Assembly (NCBI RefSeq): GCF_000314005.1
Contig: NZ_JH980292.1
Span: 3,508,121-3,572,120, forward strand
Source: Spirulina subsalsa PCC 9445
GTDB taxonomy: Bacteria > Cyanobacteriota > Cyanobacteriia > Cyanobacteriales > Spirulinaceae
Length of the DNA: 64,000 bases
Reading direction: 5' to 3'
Part shown: one piece after another, positions 62,706-64,000 of the stretch
Numbering within the stretch: position 1 is the stretch's first letter
How the letters are laid out: the number at the start of each line of letters is the position of its first letter
Translations under genes and position numbers: made by a program
Notes under the pieces: model-generated
Seen by the model: only the letters and a program-made list of their open reading frames with translations
Told to the model about the DNA's origin: nothing
Database searches by the model: none

Positions 62706-62770
62706 TAGCCAAGCTTAGGCCTGCGGCAGGCTTCGCCAACAGCGAGGGCTGGAGTCCTGCGAAGATTCCC
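62706..62770. repeat. Palindromic intergenic repeat fragment
   Basis: GCCAAGCTTAGGCCTGCGGC followed by AGGCTTCGCCAACAGCGAGG. It contains the inverted words GCCTGC/GCAGGC around a GG-C centre and matches the kind of scattered palindromes common in cyanobacterial genomes. It lies between the lipoprotein and DUF4330 genes, about 55 bp before the start of the latter. Confidence 0.4.
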
Positions 62771-62821
62771 GATAGGATTGCTATATAATCTTTAGGTTTA
62801 GCGTTCAAGACTCAATGCTCC

Positions 62822-63346
62822 ATGAATATTCTAGATTCCAAAGGTCGTTTATTCGGTAAACTCAGCATCCTCGATTTTGGGGCGGCTGTGGTGATTTTAC
62901 TGGTCATTATTGGCATTTTCTTCATCCCCGGCAGTCCTAGTCCTTTGGCACAAGGGGGAAGTGGTCAACCCATTGAAGTGGATGTCATTGTGCGGGGGTT
63001 AAGTGTCCGGAATCCCCTAGACTTTATTGAAACATTAGCCGCTAAGGAAAGCACCAATATTGTCTTACGAAATCAACCCAGTGGTTCCGCAGAAATCAAG
63101 AGCGTTACGCCCCTAGAACGACAAGTTGTTATCCCTCAGCCCGATGGTTCCGCCGCCGCTCTACCAGACCCCCGACCTTTTGAATATAGTGCAGATATGA
63201 TAATTACCTTGGGCGGGAATGCACAAATAACGTCCAATGGTCCGGTTTTGGGAAATAGTCAGGTAAAAGTGGGAACTCCTATTGAATTGGATGCGCCAGA
63301 ATACAATTTTCGCGGCACGGTGATTGAAGTCCGAATTTTGGACTAG
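62822..63346 (+). CDS. DUF4330-family protein
   Basis: 174 residues. N-terminal MNILDSKGRLFGKLSILDFG, a membrane helix (AAVVILLVIIGIFFIPG, about 21-38), then an extracytoplasmic beta-rich part with VDVIVRGLSVRNP and ADMIITLGGNAQITSNGPVLG. This is the DUF4330 pattern, found widely in cyanobacteria and some Firmicutes; function unknown. It precedes thiG by about 80 bp on the same strand. Confidence 0.85.
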   Translation: MNILDSKGRLFGKLSILDFGAAVVILLVIIGIFFIPGSPSPLAQGGSGQPIEVDVIVRGLSVRNPLDFIETLAAKESTNIVLRNQPSGSAEIKSVTPLERQVVIPQPDGSAAALPDPRPFEYSADMIITLGGNAQITSNGPVLGNSQVKVGTPIELDAPEYNFRGTVIEVRILD

Positions 63347-63428
63347 GGAATCAATTGCCCATTCCCTATTCCCCACGCCCGACTGTACAATAGCTAATTG
63401 CATGATCCGTATTCGGACTTAGAAAATT

Positions 63429-64000
63429 ATGTCATCTGCGAGTACCCTAAACCCCCAACCTACAGAACTCTCTACGTTTACCGATCAATCTTTAGTGATT
63501 GCTGGGCGCACCTTTAGCTCCCGCTTGATGACGGGGACGGGGAAATATCCCAGTTTAGAAGTGATGCAGCAAAGTATCGCGGCCAGTGGCTGTGAAATTG
63601 TTACGGTTGCTGTGCGACGAGTCCAAACCCAGGCCCCCGGTCATGAAGGCTTGGCCGAGGCTATTGATTGGGGCAAAATTTGGATGTTGCCCAATACCGC
63701 AGGCTGTAAAACGGCGGAGGAGGCGGTGCGGGTAGCCCGTTTGGGGCGAGAAATGGCGAAGTTATTGGGTCAGGAGGACAATAATTTCATCAAGTTGGAA
63801 GTCATCCCTGATGCCAAGTATCTGTTACCGGATCCCATCGGCACTCTAGAAGCCGCCCAACAGCTAGTTAAGGAAGGTTTTGCTGTTTTACCCTACATTA
63901 ACGCTGACCCCCTGTTAGCGCGCCATCTAGAGGACGCTGGCTGTGTTACGGTGATGCCGCTAGGTTCTCCCATTGGGTCCGGGATGGGGATTCGCAATAT
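63429..64000 (+). CDS. thiG: Thiazole synthase ThiG, N-terminal part (cut by window edge)
   Basis: 190 codons are present. [55 protein letters not shown] and [11 protein letters not shown] are ThiG hallmarks; Lys122 in the last is the Schiff-base lysine. It condenses 1-deoxy-xylulose-5-phosphate with dehydroglycine and ThiS sulfur into the thiazole of thiamine. ATG at 63429. The C-terminus is outside the window, so a fusion with ThiS or ThiO cannot be judged. Confidence 0.95.
   Translation, partial: MSSASTLNPQPTELSTFTDQSLVIAGRTFSSRLMTGTGKYPSLEVMQQSIAASGCEIVTVAVRRVQTQAPGHEGLAEAIDWGKIWMLPNTAGCKTAEEAVRVARLGREMAKLLGQEDNNFIKLEVIPDAKYLLPDPIGTLEAAQQLVKEGFAVLPYINADPLLARHLEDAGCVTVMPLGSPIGSGMGIRN

Overview
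The window is chromosomal DNA from a cyanobacterium. The evidence is NdhB of the thylakoid NDH-1 complex, a CpcS/CpeS-type phycobiliprotein lyase, Ycf46-type ATPases, a nitrate-reductase-associated protein, a 4-Cys Ser/Thr kinase and frequent GCGATCGC (HIP1) octamers. Abundant short intergenic repeats and a solo tnpB element suggest a repeat-rich, possibly filamentous species, but I cannot name the genus. I recognised no rRNA or tRNA gene.

Layout. 0-5.3 kb: 5' part of a kinase gene, a secreted TPR protein, a Uma2 nuclease, then thyX and an intein-split dCTP deaminase gene, both in thymidylate supply. 5.5-14 kb: ileS, a prlF-yhaV toxin-antitoxin pair lying between two MITE-like elements, ndhB, an atypical thioredoxin and glpD. 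14.2-16.2 kb: an ABC-type ATPase gene plus a DUF4435/TOPRIM gene, resembling the PARIS (AriA-AriB) anti-phage system and bracketed by a perfect 29-bp direct repeat; this is the best candidate for an interesting system here. 16.4-29.5 kb: an unknown membrane-anchored protein, a hydrolase, a glycosyltransferase, a Ycf46-like ATPase, transketolase, a GNAT protein, a repeat-dense gap, infC (apparently with an AUC start codon), and peptidoglycan-binding and SH3 proteins.

29.6-42 kb: a very large secreted protease-like protein (DUF4114, subtilisin S8, PPC domains, C-terminal LytM/M23); then the minus-strand translation/insertion block rpmH-rnpA-PH protein-yidC-khpB-yceD-ycf46; then a cell-wall amidase flanked by heptamer repeat arrays. 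42.5-51 kb: cobA (possible cobalamin riboswitch) with a narM-like gene and a HEAT-repeat gene; a minus-strand pilus/phototaxis signalling cluster (CheY, CheW, large MCP, MlaE-like permease); and cpcS. 51-64 kb: a giant SBBP-repeat protein, a solo tnpB element, secG, coaE, a large repeat protein, yggT, a Tat-exported solute-binding lipoprotein, a DUF4330 protein and the 5' part of thiG.

The core genes are ordinary. The accessory signal lies in the ATPase-TOPRIM cassette, the toxin-antitoxin pair, the intein, the tnpB element and several families of dispersed hairpin repeats. All functional calls rest on reading motifs by eye; no database search was run.
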